From Arthrobacter sp. B1I2 (GTDB lineage Bacteria > Actinomycetota > Actinomycetes > Actinomycetales > Micrococcaceae): DNA of 64,000 bases. Shown in pieces: positions 1 through 11,152 of this stretch. Position 1 is the first letter of the stretch; every line of letters starts with the position of its first letter. Below the pieces are notes generated by a model that searched no databases, was not told the origin of the DNA, and saw only the letters and a program-made list of their open reading frames with translations. Position numbers and translations under genes: made by a program. The stretch is from positions 2,666,001 to 2,730,000 of the forward strand of contig NZ_JAUSYC010000001.1 in the NCBI RefSeq assembly GCF_030816485.1, given 5' to 3'.

Positions 1-1
1 G

Positions 2-1573
2 GCTGAGGTGCGTGTGGAGCGGCCCAAGAACCGGGACCACGGCGACTGGGCCACCAACATAGCCCTCCAGCTCGCCAAGCAGGCAGGCACCAACCCGCGT
101 GAGTTCGCCACCATCCTCAGCAGCCGGCTGAAGTCGATCGACGGCGTCTCCGCGGTGGATATCGCAGGCCCCGGCTTCCTGAACATCACCGTGGACGCCG
201 CAGCCGCGGGCGCCCTGGCCAAGGCCATTGTCGAGGCCGGCAAGGAGTACGGCACCAACACCGCGCTCGCCGGGCACACCGTCAACATGGAGTTCGTGTC
301 CGCCAACCCCACAGGTCCGCTGCACATCGGCCACACCCGCTGGGCCGCCCTGGGTGACGCCATCGCGCGCGTGCTGCGGGCATCCGGCGCGGACGTCACG
401 GCCGAGTACTACATCAACGATGCCGGCTCGCAGATGAACACGTTCGCCACCTCCGTGTACTCCCGCCTGCATGGCCTTCCCGTGCCCGACGGCGGCTACC
501 CCGGGCAGTACATCGCCGACCTTGGCCATGAGGTTCTCACCGCACACCCTGATATCCGTGAGCTCACTGAAGTGGCAGCCCTGCCGGTCATCCGCGCCGC
601 CGCCTATGAAGCCCAGATGAAGGACATCCAGGCCACCCTGGCGGACTTCGGCGTCGAGTTCGACGTTTTCTTCTCCGAGCAGGAACTGCACGACGCCGGC
701 GCCATTGAAAGTGCCGTGGCGCGCCTTCGCGAACAGGGCCACGTGTTCGACGACGGCGGTGCGGTCTGGCTGCGCACCACGGACTTTGGCGATGACAAGG
801 ACCGTGTGATGATCCGCGCCAACGGCGAACCCACTTACTTCGCCGCCGACGCGGCGTACTACCTGTCCAAAAAGGACCGCGGCTTCACGGAGAAGATCTA
901 CCTCCTGGGCGCCGACCACCACGGGTACATCAACCGGCTCAAGGCCATCGCGGCTGCCGCCGGCGACGATCCCGAAGTGAACATCGAGGTGCTGATTGGC
1001 CAGCTGGTGTCCGTAAACGGCGCCAAGCTGTCCAAGCGCGCCGGCAACATCATCGAGCTCAAGGACCTGATCGACTGGCTGGGCAAGGACGCCGTCCGCT
1101 ACTCGCTGGCCCGGTTCCCCGCAGATTCGCCGCTGACCCTCGATCCGGAACTGTTGAAGAAGCACAGCAACGAGAACCCGGTGTTCTACGTGCAGTACGC
1201 CCATGCCCGCTCGCGCGGCGCGGCCCGCAATGCCGTGGCAGCGGGCGTGGAACGCCGTGTGGACGGCAAAGACAGCTTTGACGCCTCGCTGCTTGACCAC
1301 GCCACCGAGAACGAGCTGTTGTCCTACCTGGGCAGCTACCCGTCGATCGTGGCCAAGGCGGCCGAACTGCGCGAACCGCACCGCGTGGCCCGTCACCTTG
1401 AGGCGATCGCAGGGGCCTACCACCGCTGGTACGACGCGTGCCGCATTGCCCCCATGGGCGACGAAGCGGTGACCGACCTCAACCGCACCCGGCTGTGGCT
1501 CAACGACGCCACCAGCCAGGTGCTGGCCAACGGACTCGACCTGCTGGGCGTTTCAGCCCCGGAACGGATGTAA
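2..1573 (+). CDS. argS: Arginyl-tRNA synthetase, 5' end cut by window
   Basis: Class Ia aminoacyl-tRNA synthetase that charges tRNA-Arg with arginine in the cytoplasm. The reading frame is open from base 2, so the first codons (roughly 25-30 residues by comparison with a usual length near 550) lie outside the window. The ATP-binding HIGH signature is visible as PLHIGH in a PTGPLHIGHTR context, and the KMSKS-type loop as LSKR (GAKLSKRAGN). The C-terminal anticodon-binding helical domain follows and ends in VSAPERM. The stop is 5 bases before the lysA start, so the two are probably co-transcribed. argS next to lysA is a common actinobacterial arrangement. Identity is very secure; only the true start is unseen. 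Confidence 0.97.
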   Translation, partial: AEVRVERPKNRDHGDWATNIALQLAKQAGTNPREFATILSSRLKSIDGVSAVDIAGPGFLNITVDAAAAGALAKAIVEAGKEYGTNTALAGHTVNMEFVSANPTGPLHIGHTRWAALGDAIARVLRASGADVTAEYYINDAGSQMNTFATSVYSRLHGLPVPDGGYPGQYIADLGHEVLTAHPDIRELTEVAALPVIRAAAYEAQMKDIQATLADFGVEFDVFFSEQELHDAGAIESAVARLREQGHVFDDGGAVWLRTTDFGDDKDRVMIRANGEPTYFAADAAYYLSKKDRGFTEKIYLLGADHHGYINRLKAIAAAAGDDPEVNIEVLIGQLVSVNGAKLSKRAGNIIELKDLIDWLGKDAVRYSLARFPADSPLTLDPELLKKHSNENPVFYVQYAHARSRGAARNAVAAGVERRVDGKDSFDASLLDHATENELLSYLGSYPSIVAKAAELREPHRVARHLEAIAGAYHRWYDACRIAPMGDEAVTDLNRTRLWLNDATSQVLANGLDLLGVSAPERM

Positions 1574-1578
1574 GCGCC

Positions 1579-3054
1579 ATGCCAGTATTCCCAAGCACCG
1601 CCGCGTCCCCGCTTGCCCCGGAATGGCTGCAGGTGCCGGCCGACCTCAACACGCTGCATGAGCCCATGTGGGCCGGCAGCGTGGTCCGCAGCGACTCCGG
1701 TGCCCTCGCCGTGGGCGGCGTGGACGTTCAGGAGCTCAAGGAGCAGTTCGGCACCCCCCTGTTCGTGATGGACGAGGCCGACTTCCGTGCCCGGGCCCGC
1801 GCGTTCAAGGATTCCTTTGACGCCGCGTTCGCCGATATCTGCGGCGGGGTGGACGTCTACTACGCCGGAAAATCCTTCCTCTGCACCGCAGTGGTGAAGT
1901 GGGTGGAAGAGGAAGGGCTGTGTTTGGACACCGCATCCGGGGGCGAACTGGCAGTGGCAGCCCGCGCCGGAATACCTGGGGAGCGGGTGGCGCTGCACGG
2001 CAACAACAAGTCCGACGGTGAGATCAAGCGCGCCCTGGACATGAAACTGGGCCGGATTGTGGTGGACAGCCTGGCCGAGCTTGTCCGCGTGGGTGACATC
2101 GCCCAAGCCCGTGGGGAGCAGGCCAAGGTCATGCTGCGGCTTACCCCCGGCGTCCATGCCCACACCCACGAGTTCATCGCCACCGCCCACGAGGACCAGA
2201 AGTTTGGCCTCTCCATGGCGGCAGACACCACAGACCAGGCTGGCCTGTCCGCTGCCGAGGAGGCGGTGGCTGCTGCCACGGCACACCCCGGCATCGAGCT
2301 GCTGGGCCTGCACTGCCACATCGGCTCCCAGATCTTCGAGCCGGATGGCTTCGCCATGGCAGCGGAGAAGCTGCTCCGCTTCCTCGCAGCGATGCAGGAA
2401 AAGTACTCCATCGCGATGCCGGAGCTGGATCTCGGCGGTGGCTACGGCATTGCCTACACTCCGGTGGACACCCCCCGCCCCGCAGCGGACATCGCGCAGG
2501 CGATGGCCGCCGTCGTGCGTTCCACCTGCGCCGAGCTCGGCATCGATTCTCCCCGGATTTCCATTGAGCCGGGCCGCGCCATCGTGGGCAGCACCACGTT
2601 CACCCTGTACGAGGTGGGCACGCTGAAGACCGTTCGCGTCGACGCTCCCGCCACCTCAACCGCCGGTGACGGCGGCAACAACGTTACGTATCTGCGCCGG
2701 TATGTTTCGGTGGACGGCGGCATGAGCGATAACGCCCGGCCGGTGCTGTACGACGCGGATTATTCGGCCGTCCTGGCGTCCCGCACGTCCTCCGCCGCGC
2801 CGCAGCTGTCCCGCGTGGTGGGCAAACATTGCGAGAGCGGCGACATAGTTGTTAGAGATGTATATCTGCCCGAGGACGTGGCAGCCGGTGATCTGCTTGC
2901 CGTACCGGGGACCGGCGCCTACTGCTGGGCCCTGTCAAGCAACTACAACTATCTGGCCCGGCCGGGCGTTGTCGCGGTGCGCGACGGATCTGCCCGGCTG
3001 ATTGTCCGCGGGGAAACCGAAGAAGATCTGCTGAACCGCGACATGGGAGCCTGA
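1579..3054 (+). CDS. lysA: Diaminopimelate decarboxylase
   Basis: PLP-dependent fold-III decarboxylase converting meso-diaminopimelate to L-lysine, the last step of lysine synthesis. The chosen ATG at 1579 gives 491 residues; the same frame is open further upstream but that overlaps argS. Seen motifs are YYAGKSF (the lysine that should hold PLP), a glycine-rich LDLGGGYG stretch, HCHIGSQ, and EPGRAIVG (PLP phosphate region). It lies between argS (5-base gap) and hom, whose ATG follows the lysA stop directly, so translation is probably coupled. No separate promoter or lysine riboswitch is visible before it. Confidence 0.96.
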   Translation: MPVFPSTAASPLAPEWLQVPADLNTLHEPMWAGSVVRSDSGALAVGGVDVQELKEQFGTPLFVMDEADFRARARAFKDSFDAAFADICGGVDVYYAGKSFLCTAVVKWVEEEGLCLDTASGGELAVAARAGIPGERVALHGNNKSDGEIKRALDMKLGRIVVDSLAELVRVGDIAQARGEQAKVMLRLTPGVHAHTHEFIATAHEDQKFGLSMAADTTDQAGLSAAEEAVAAATAHPGIELLGLHCHIGSQIFEPDGFAMAAEKLLRFLAAMQEKYSIAMPELDLGGGYGIAYTPVDTPRPAADIAQAMAAVVRSTCAELGIDSPRISIEPGRAIVGSTTFTLYEVGTLKTVRVDAPATSTAGDGGNNVTYLRRYVSVDGGMSDNARPVLYDADYSAVLASRTSSAAPQLSRVVGKHCESGDIVVRDVYLPEDVAAGDLLAVPGTGAYCWALSSNYNYLARPGVVAVRDGSARLIVRGETEEDLLNRDMGA

Positions 3055-4383
3055 ATGACGGAAATGCGAACGCTGAAAGTAGCCCTGCTGGGCTGTGGCA
3101 ACGTTGGGGCCCAGGTTGCGCGGATTCTCATTGAGGATGCCGACACCCTTGCCGCCCGGACCGGTGCCCGACTGCAGCTCAGCGGCATCGCCGTGCGCAA
3201 CGTCAGCGCCCCGCGCGACGTGGACCTGCCGCAGGAGCTCTTCACCACCGACGCCGATACCCTGGTCAAGGACGCCGACCTGGTGATCGAACTGATGGGC
3301 GGCATCGAACCTGCCCGCACGCTGATCCTCTCCGCGCTGCGCAACGGCGCCTGCGTGGTCACCGGCAACAAGGCGCTCCTGGCCCAGGACGGCCCCACGC
3401 TTTACGAAGAAGCCGACAAAGCCGGCGTCCAGCTTTCCTACGAGGCCGCCGTGGCCGGAGCCATCCCCATCCTCCGCCCCATCCGCGACAGCCTTTCCGG
3501 CGACCGGATCACCCGGGTGCTGGGCATCGTCAACGGCACCACCAACTTCATCCTTGACCAGATGGACAGCACCGGCGCCCAGTTTGCCGACGCCCTCGCG
3601 GAAGCCCAGCGCCTTGGCTACGCCGAAGCGGACCCCACTGCCGACGTCGAAGGCCACGACGCCGCGGCGAAGGCCGCGATCCTCGCGTCCCTTGCGTTCC
3701 ACACGCGGTTCGCCCTCGAAAATGTGCATTGCGAAGGCATCACCTCCGTCAGCGCCGCGGACATCGCCGCCGCAAAAGACGCCGGCTTTGTCATCAAGCT
3801 GCTGGCCATCGCTGAGAAGCTGCCCGCTGCAGGCACGGAAGCAGACGGCAGCGAGGGCGTTTCCGTCCGCGTCCACCCCACGCTCCTGCCACGCGAGCAC
3901 CCGCTGGCCGCCGTTCGCGGCGCCTTCAACGCCGTGTTCATCGAGGCGGAGAACGCCGGCGAGCTGATGTTCTACGGCCAGGGCGCCGGCGGAACCCCTA
4001 CAGCATCCGCCGTACTGGGCGACCTCGTCTCGGCAGCCCGCCGCCTGGTTCTCGGCGGCCCCGGACGCACCGAGACCACCACGGGCCACGTGCCGGCGCT
4101 GCCCATCGACGCCGCCGTCACCAGCTACTACATCGGCCTCGACGTGGCGGACCAGCCCGGCGTCCTCGCCAGGATCGCCCAGCTGTTCGCCGAGCACGGC
4201 GTGTCCATCGAAATCATGCGGCAGACCATCCACCGCGACGCCGAGTCCAACGTTGAGTCGGCCGAACTGCGGATCGTCACCCACCGCGCATCAGAGGCTG
4301 CCCTTGCAGCCACCGTCGAGGCCGTAAAGGGCCTGGACGTCATCAATTCAGTTACATCCGTTCTGCGGGTAGAAGGAGTCTAA
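3055..4383 (+). CDS. hom: Homoserine dehydrogenase with ACT domain
   Basis: NAD(P)H-dependent enzyme reducing aspartate semialdehyde to homoserine, the branch point to threonine and methionine. The protein has 442 residues. An N-terminal Rossmann motif GCGNVG lies near residues 13-18, the central catalytic domain carries VTGNKALLA and VNGTTNF, and a C-terminal ACT domain (about residues 360-442, YYIGLDVADQPGVLARIA) is the usual site of threonine feedback inhibition. The ATG abuts the lysA stop and the stop is followed at once by the thrC GTG, which indicates tight translational coupling in a lysA-hom-thrC-thrB operon. Confidence 0.97.
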   Translation: MTEMRTLKVALLGCGNVGAQVARILIEDADTLAARTGARLQLSGIAVRNVSAPRDVDLPQELFTTDADTLVKDADLVIELMGGIEPARTLILSALRNGACVVTGNKALLAQDGPTLYEEADKAGVQLSYEAAVAGAIPILRPIRDSLSGDRITRVLGIVNGTTNFILDQMDSTGAQFADALAEAQRLGYAEADPTADVEGHDAAAKAAILASLAFHTRFALENVHCEGITSVSAADIAAAKDAGFVIKLLAIAEKLPAAGTEADGSEGVSVRVHPTLLPREHPLAAVRGAFNAVFIEAENAGELMFYGQGAGGTPTASAVLGDLVSAARRLVLGGPGRTETTTGHVPALPIDAAVTSYYIGLDVADQPGVLARIAQLFAEHGVSIEIMRQTIHRDAESNVESAELRIVTHRASEAALAATVEAVKGLDVINSVTSVLRVEGV

Positions 4384-5490
4384 GTGGCTCACCAATGGCG
4401 CGGTGTCATCCGCGAATACGCTGACCGTCTGCCCGTGACGGAATCCACCAGGGTCATCACCCTGGGTGAGGGAGGCACCCCGCTGGTGCGCGCGCAGAAG
4501 CTTTCCGAGCTCACCGGCTCGGAGGTGTACCTGAAGGTTGAGGGTATGAACCCCACCGGTTCCTTCAAGGACCGCGGCATGACCATGGCCATGACCGCTG
4601 CGGTGGCCTCCGGGGCCAAGGCTGTGGTGTGTGCTTCCACAGGCAACACCTCTGCCTCTGCTGCTGCTTACGCAACGGCGGCAGGCCTCAAGTGCGCCGT
4701 CCTGGTGCCTGAAGGCAAGATCTCCATGGGCAAGCTGAGCCAGGCGATCGCCCACGGCGCCACCCTGCTCCAGGTGGACGGCAACTTTGACAACTGTCTC
4801 GACATCGCCCGGAAACTGGGGGAGTCCTACCCGGTATTCCTGGTCAACTCCGTCAATCCGGCGCGCATCCAGGGACAGAAGACCGGTGCGTTCGAGATCG
4901 TCGACGCACTCGGTGACGCCCCCGACATCCACGTCCTCCCGGTAGGAAACGCCGGAAACATCACTGCCTACTGGAAGGGCTACAAGGAGTACTCCGCTCC
5001 GTTCGAGTCCGACACAGCCGGCACGCTGCCCGCCGTTGCCACCAGGACCCCCGCGATGTGGGGCTTCCAGGCAGCCGGGGCCGCGCCCTTCGTAGCTGGC
5101 CACCCCATCACGGAACCGGACACGATCGCCACCGCAATCCGGATCGGCAACCCTGCTTCCTGGGACGGCGCCATCGCTGCCCGCGATGAGTCCGGCGGGT
5201 TCATCGACGCGGTTACCGACGACGAGATCCTCAACGCCCACCGCTGGCTGTCCTCACGGGAAGGCGTCTTTGTGGAGCCGGGGTCTGCAGCAGGCGTTGC
5301 CGGGCTTCTGAAGAAGCACGCCGCCGGCGAGGTGCCGTCCGGCAAGACCATCGTCATCACGGTCACCGGGCACGGCCTGAAGGATCCCCAGTGGGCCCTG
5401 CGCACCGAGGATGGCAGCGACGTCCAGCCGGTTAAGGTTCCGAACGACGTGGTGACCGTTGCCGCTGAGCTGGGACTGGAAGAAAAGTAG
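4384..5490 (+). CDS. thrC: Threonine synthase
   Basis: PLP-dependent fold-II enzyme turning O-phosphohomoserine into threonine. The GTG start lies immediately after the hom stop; 368 residues. The PLP lysine is K62 in [10 protein letters not shown], and the phosphate-binding loop is visible as VGNAGN near the middle of the protein. The length and the short N-terminus fit the compact threonine synthase type common in Gram-positive bacteria. thrB follows after 2 bases. No internal promoter is evident. Confidence 0.97.
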   Translation: MAHQWRGVIREYADRLPVTESTRVITLGEGGTPLVRAQKLSELTGSEVYLKVEGMNPTGSFKDRGMTMAMTAAVASGAKAVVCASTGNTSASAAAYATAAGLKCAVLVPEGKISMGKLSQAIAHGATLLQVDGNFDNCLDIARKLGESYPVFLVNSVNPARIQGQKTGAFEIVDALGDAPDIHVLPVGNAGNITAYWKGYKEYSAPFESDTAGTLPAVATRTPAMWGFQAAGAAPFVAGHPITEPDTIATAIRIGNPASWDGAIAARDESGGFIDAVTDDEILNAHRWLSSREGVFVEPGSAAGVAGLLKKHAAGEVPSGKTIVITVTGHGLKDPQWALRTEDGSDVQPVKVPNDVVTVAAELGLEEK

Positions 5491-5492
5491 CC

Positions 5493-6467
5493 TTGGACAC
5501 CACCTCGCAGGCCGCCGTCGGCCTGCAACTGATTGAGCCGGGGCAGTGCGTCACTGTCCGCGTCCCCGCCACCAGCGCCAACCTCGGTCCCGGTTATGAC
5601 AGTCTGGGCCTCGCGCTGGCCCTGCATGACACCCTCACCGTGGAAAGCCTCGGCACGGACCAACTCGTGTTCGAGCTCCGCGGCGAGGGTGCGGACACCC
5701 TGCCCCGGGATGCCAGCCACCTGGTGGTCCGCGCCATGGATGCGGCCTTCGAACGGCTGGGCTACCGCCACGGCGGCCTGCGGGTGGTTGCCGAAAATGT
5801 GAACCCGCACGGCCGGGGGCTCGGTTCCTCCGCGTCGGCCGTGGTGGCCGCGGTGTCGGCTGCCAACGCGATGGTGCCGGCCGAAGACCAGCGCGGAAAG
5901 GACTGGATCCTCCAGCTCACCAGCGAACTGGAGGGCCATCCGGACAACGTGGCTCCCGCCATTTTCGGCGGCCTGGCGCTGTCGTGGCAGGACAGTGAGC
6001 AGTACAGCAGCACCAGTGCCACCGTGGCCGGGTCCGTTATTCCCATCGTGGCGGTACCCGACTTCGAACTCTCCACCGAAGCGGCCCGCGCACTGCTCCC
6101 GGCATCCGTGGGACACCACGCGGCCGCCATGAACTCCGGCCGGGCAGCACTGCTGATCCATGCGCTGACGCAGAAGCCCGAATTCCTGTTGCCGGGCACT
6201 GAGGACTACCTGCACCAGAGCTATCGTGCTGAAGCCATGCGGCCCAGTGCGGTGCTCATCGGGGCACTTCGCGCAGCCGGCTATGCCGCAGTGGTTTCCG
6301 GGGCCGGGCCCACCGTGCTGGTGCTGGCGAACGGTGAAGAGCAGGCGGGCAATGCCCTTGCCTTGATTGAGGCCTATACGGCGGAGAACACGCCGGACAT
6401 CGGCTGGCGCGTGCTGAAGCTCGCAGTGGACGTCGAAGGTGCTAAGGTTGAACTGCACCGGCGGTAA
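5493..6467 (+). CDS. thrB: Homoserine kinase
   Basis: GHMP-family kinase that phosphorylates homoserine with ATP, supplying the substrate of ThrC. The start is a TTG two bases after the thrC stop; 324 residues. The GHMP ATP-binding loop is clear (GRGLGSSASA), preceded by PATSANLGPGYD, the family's motif 1, and followed by a C-terminal SGAGPT motif 3. It is the last gene of the lysine/threonine operon; 293 bases without a gene separate it from rho. The rare TTG start may keep its level low relative to ThrC, which is inference. Confidence 0.96.
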   Translation: MDTTSQAAVGLQLIEPGQCVTVRVPATSANLGPGYDSLGLALALHDTLTVESLGTDQLVFELRGEGADTLPRDASHLVVRAMDAAFERLGYRHGGLRVVAENVNPHGRGLGSSASAVVAAVSAANAMVPAEDQRGKDWILQLTSELEGHPDNVAPAIFGGLALSWQDSEQYSSTSATVAGSVIPIVAVPDFELSTEAARALLPASVGHHAAAMNSGRAALLIHALTQKPEFLLPGTEDYLHQSYRAEAMRPSAVLIGALRAAGYAAVVSGAGPTVLVLANGEEQAGNALALIEAYTAENTPDIGWRVLKLAVDVEGAKVELHRR

Positions 6468-6760
6468 TTCCGCCTATCTGATCTGCTTCTGCATCCAGTT
6501 GCTATTTGATCTACCACTGTGAATGTATTCCGGTGCCGCCTGCTTGGTCTGTCGCAGGAATCTGCAGCATTCAACTGCCCCTGAACCGTCAGCCCGGCGT
6601 TGCGCCATGGGCACAACGCAAGGTGTATCAGTATCCGGCCCTGCTGGCCGATATCCAACCGGCAAGGCCGAAATCCCGGCTGCAAATCTGAACTGCAGCC
6701 CAGATCAAATCATCGCGCCCAGCTCCCAGTCTGGACGCCGTCGAGGGGGAAGGATCCTTC
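6468..6760 (+). other. Gene-free rho leader region
   Basis: The 293 bases between thrB and rho contain no convincing gene. A small hairpin with TATC-C-GGCC / GGCC-GATA arms lies at 6631-6654, without a T-tract, so it is not a clear terminator. I could not identify a convincing -35/-10 pair. A long untranslated leader would fit the known autoregulation of rho in bacteria, but nothing here proves it. Confidence 0.4.
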
Positions 6761-8911
<2,151 letters not shown>

Positions 8912-8918
8912 CTGAGTC

Positions 8919-8979
8919 AGGGGCGGGCGCTGGAGCGTTCGTGCGGTGGGCGCCGCGCGGATGTTCCGCCCCCGCCCCT
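8919..8979 (+). terminator. Possible rho terminator
   Basis: A 9-base inverted repeat, AGGGGCGGG at 8919-8927 and CCCGCCCCT at 8971-8979, closes a 43-base loop that can itself fold. It is followed by only a short T-run (TTTGT). It starts 8 bases after the rho stop. The position fits a terminator, but the large loop and weak T-tract make this uncertain. Confidence 0.35.
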
Positions 8980-8980
8980 T

Positions 8981-9098
8981 TGTCGTTCGGATTTTGCCGC
9001 CCCCGCCCCTACGCTGGGAGGCTTTCGATCTTCGATCGTCAGCCTCCCGGCTCCGGCAGGCCCGATGCCACTCCCGGGGCGGCAAAATCCGAACGCCA
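8981..9098. repeat. 118-bp inverted-repeat element
   Basis: Arms at 8981-9003 and 9076-9098 are inverted copies matching at 22 of 23 positions, with a 20-base perfect core that begins CGTTCGGATTTTGCC. Inside, a second inverted repeat GGGAGGCT (9016-9023) / AGCCTCCC (9041-9048) flanks a short TTCGATC-rich loop. The element has no open reading frame and fills the gap between the rho stop and the prfA promoter. The form resembles a REP/BIME-like or small non-autonomous palindromic element; family membership cannot be judged without other copies. Confidence 0.6.
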
Positions 9099-9129
9099 CG
9101 CCGTTGTCTCATCAGTCGCTCGGCGAAAC

Positions 9130-9135
9130 TAGACT
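9130..9135 (+). promoter_or_regulatory. Candidate prfA -10 element
   Basis: TAGACT lies 30 bases before the prfA ATG and just downstream of the inverted-repeat element. A weak TTGTCT at 9104-9109 is 20 bases further up, a longer spacing than ideal. Assignment rests on the hexamer and its position alone. Confidence 0.4.
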
Positions 9136-9165
9136 GTTTCCCAGCGCGTCGAAAGGTTTTGAAGA

Positions 9166-10239
9166 ATGTTTGAGTCCGTACAGGGCCTGCTTGATGAGCA
9201 TGATGCTATCCAGGCGCAGCTGGGGGATCCTGCTGTTTACGCTGATCAGCGGCTTGCCCGGAAGCTGGGGCGGCGTTCGGCTCAGCTTAATGGCATTGTT
9301 GAGGCTTATCACAAGTGGGAGGCTATCCAGGATGACCTGGCAGCTGCCAAGGAGATGGCTGGGGAGGATCCCGAGTTCGCTGCCGAGGTTCCTGAGCTGG
9401 AGCAGGCGCTGGAGGTTGCTTCGGCGAAACTGCGCCGGCTGCTCATCCCGCGCGATCCTGACGACGCCCGCAACGTGATCCTCGAAGTCAAGGGCGGTGA
9501 AGGCGGCGACGAGGCTGCCCTGTTCGCCGGCGACCTGCTGCGCATGTACACCCGGTACGCGGAGTCCCGCGGCTGGAAGACTGAAATCATTTCCGCCACC
9601 GAGTCGGACCTCGGCGGGTACAAGGACGTCCAGGTGGCCGTCAAGGGCAATTCCAACGATCCCGCCGAGGGTGTCTATGCCCGGCTCAAGTTCGAAGGCG
9701 GCGTGCACCGTGTCCAGCGCGTTCCCGTAACTGAATCGCAGGGCCGGATCCACACGTCCGCGGCGGGCGTGCTGGTCCTGCCCGAAGTCGATGAGCCCGA
9801 AGAGCTTGAGATCAACCAGAACGACCTCAAGATCGACGTGTACCGCTCCTCGGGCCCGGGCGGACAGTCGGTCAACACCACGGACTCCGCCGTCCGCATC
9901 ACGCACCTTCCCACCGGCATCGTGGTGGCCATGCAGAACGAGAAATCCCAGCTGCAGAACCGCGAGGCCGGCATGCGCGTGCTCCGGGCACGCATCCTGG
10001 CGCACCAGCAGGAGCAGATCGACGCCGAAAACTCGGCCCAGCGCAAGTCGCAGATCCGCACCATGGACCGCTCCGAGCGGATCCGCACCTACAACTACCC
10101 CGAGAACCGGATCGCTGACCACCGTACCGGCTACAAGGCCTACAACCTGGACCAGGTCATGAACGGGGACCTGGAACCGGTCATCCAGTCTGCGATCGAG
10201 ATGGACGAGCAGGCGCGGCTGGACGCCATCGGCGACTGA
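9166..10239 (+). CDS. prfA: Peptide chain release factor 1
   Basis: Recognises UAA and UAG in the ribosomal A site and triggers peptide release. 357 residues. The PVT tripeptide (in RVPVTESQG) marks RF1 rather than RF2, and the catalytic GGQ is at residues 232-234 in [11 protein letters not shown] Shine-Dalgarno-like GAAAGG lies about 9 bases before the ATG. The GGQ glutamine is the substrate of PrmC, encoded 13 bases downstream. The first 88 or so codons use far more T-ending codons (GAT, GCT, CTT, GTT) than the rest of the gene and its neighbours, which is unusual. Confidence 0.97.
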   Translation: MFESVQGLLDEHDAIQAQLGDPAVYADQRLARKLGRRSAQLNGIVEAYHKWEAIQDDLAAAKEMAGEDPEFAAEVPELEQALEVASAKLRRLLIPRDPDDARNVILEVKGGEGGDEAALFAGDLLRMYTRYAESRGWKTEIISATESDLGGYKDVQVAVKGNSNDPAEGVYARLKFEGGVHRVQRVPVTESQGRIHTSAAGVLVLPEVDEPEELEINQNDLKIDVYRSSGPGGQSVNTTDSAVRITHLPTGIVVAMQNEKSQLQNREAGMRVLRARILAHQQEQIDAENSAQRKSQIRTMDRSERIRTYNYPENRIADHRTGYKAYNLDQVMNGDLEPVIQSAIEMDEQARLDAIGD

Positions 10240-10252
10240 CCGGGAGCGTCCC

Positions 10253-11152
10253 ATGAGCGAGCCCACCCACGTGGCGCATGCCCAGTCCCTGGCCGCGGCG
10301 GTCCGTGAGGCCGCGGCGGTCCTGGCCGAGGCCGGCGTCCCCAGTCCCCGGGCCGACGCCGAGCTGCTGGCGGACCATCTCCTCAATGTCGGGCTGGGGC
10401 GCCTCCGCGCCCTGATGCTGGGTGACACGCCCGTGCCCCAGGGATACGCCGAGCTTGTCGCCGAGCGTGCCCGCCGCATCCCGCTGCAGCACATCACCGG
10501 AGTCGCGCACTTCCGTTACCTTGAACTGGCAGTGGGCCCGGGTGTGTTCATTCCCCGACCGGAGACCGAGTCCGTGGTTCAGCTGGCCATCAACCAGGTC
10601 AAGGACATCCGGAACCCCCGGATCGTTGACCTGGGGACCGGCTCGGGGGCCATCGCGGGTTCCATCGCGCACGAAGTACCCGGCGCCGAGGTGCATGCCG
10701 TCGAATTCAGCCCCTTCGCGCACGCCTGGGCGGCAAAAAACCTGGCCCCGCTGGGCGTCAATCTTGTCCTGGGGGACCTGCGCGACGCATTTCCGGAACT
10801 CAACGGGACAGTCGACGTCGTCGTGTCCAACCCGCCGTACATCCCGGCCGAAGCCATCCCCAACGAGCCCGAAGTAGCCTTGCACGACCCGCCGGAGGCT
10901 TTGTACGGCGGGGGAGCGGACGGCATGGAACTTCCGACGGCGGCGGCGGCCACCGCCGCCCGGCTGCTGCGCCCCGGGGGCTACTTCGTGATGGAACACG
11001 CGGAAGTCCAGTCCGGCTGGATCGCCGCCATGCTTGCCAGCACCGGATCCTGGACAGCCATCACCACCCACCTGGACCTTAACGGCAAGGAGCGCGCCAC
11101 CAGTGCCGTTCTCGCAGACCAGACCACACGGAATGAAAGAATGGGCCAGTGA
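10253..11152 (+). CDS. prmC: Release-factor glutamine methyltransferase
   Basis: S-adenosylmethionine-dependent N5-glutamine methyltransferase acting on the GGQ motif of release factors. 299 residues: a helical N-terminal substrate domain, then a Rossmann methyltransferase domain with DLGTGSG (SAM site) and the diagnostic NPPY (SNPPYIPAEA). It follows prfA, its likely substrate's gene, by 13 bases, and its last bases overlap the GTG of the next gene (GTGA). The order prfA-prmC-tsaC is typical of many bacteria. Confidence 0.95.
   Translation: MSEPTHVAHAQSLAAAVREAAAVLAEAGVPSPRADAELLADHLLNVGLGRLRALMLGDTPVPQGYAELVAERARRIPLQHITGVAHFRYLELAVGPGVFIPRPETESVVQLAINQVKDIRNPRIVDLGTGSGAIAGSIAHEVPGAEVHAVEFSPFAHAWAAKNLAPLGVNLVLGDLRDAFPELNGTVDVVVSNPPYIPAEAIPNEPEVALHDPPEALYGGGADGMELPTAAAATAARLLRPGGYFVMEHAEVQSGWIAAMLASTGSWTAITTHLDLNGKERATSAVLADQTTRNERMGQ

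Noticed and set aside
8912..9165. A hidden rpmE (L31) gene between rho and prfA
   Set aside because: No frame in this gap codes an L31-like protein; the space is taken by inverted repeats.
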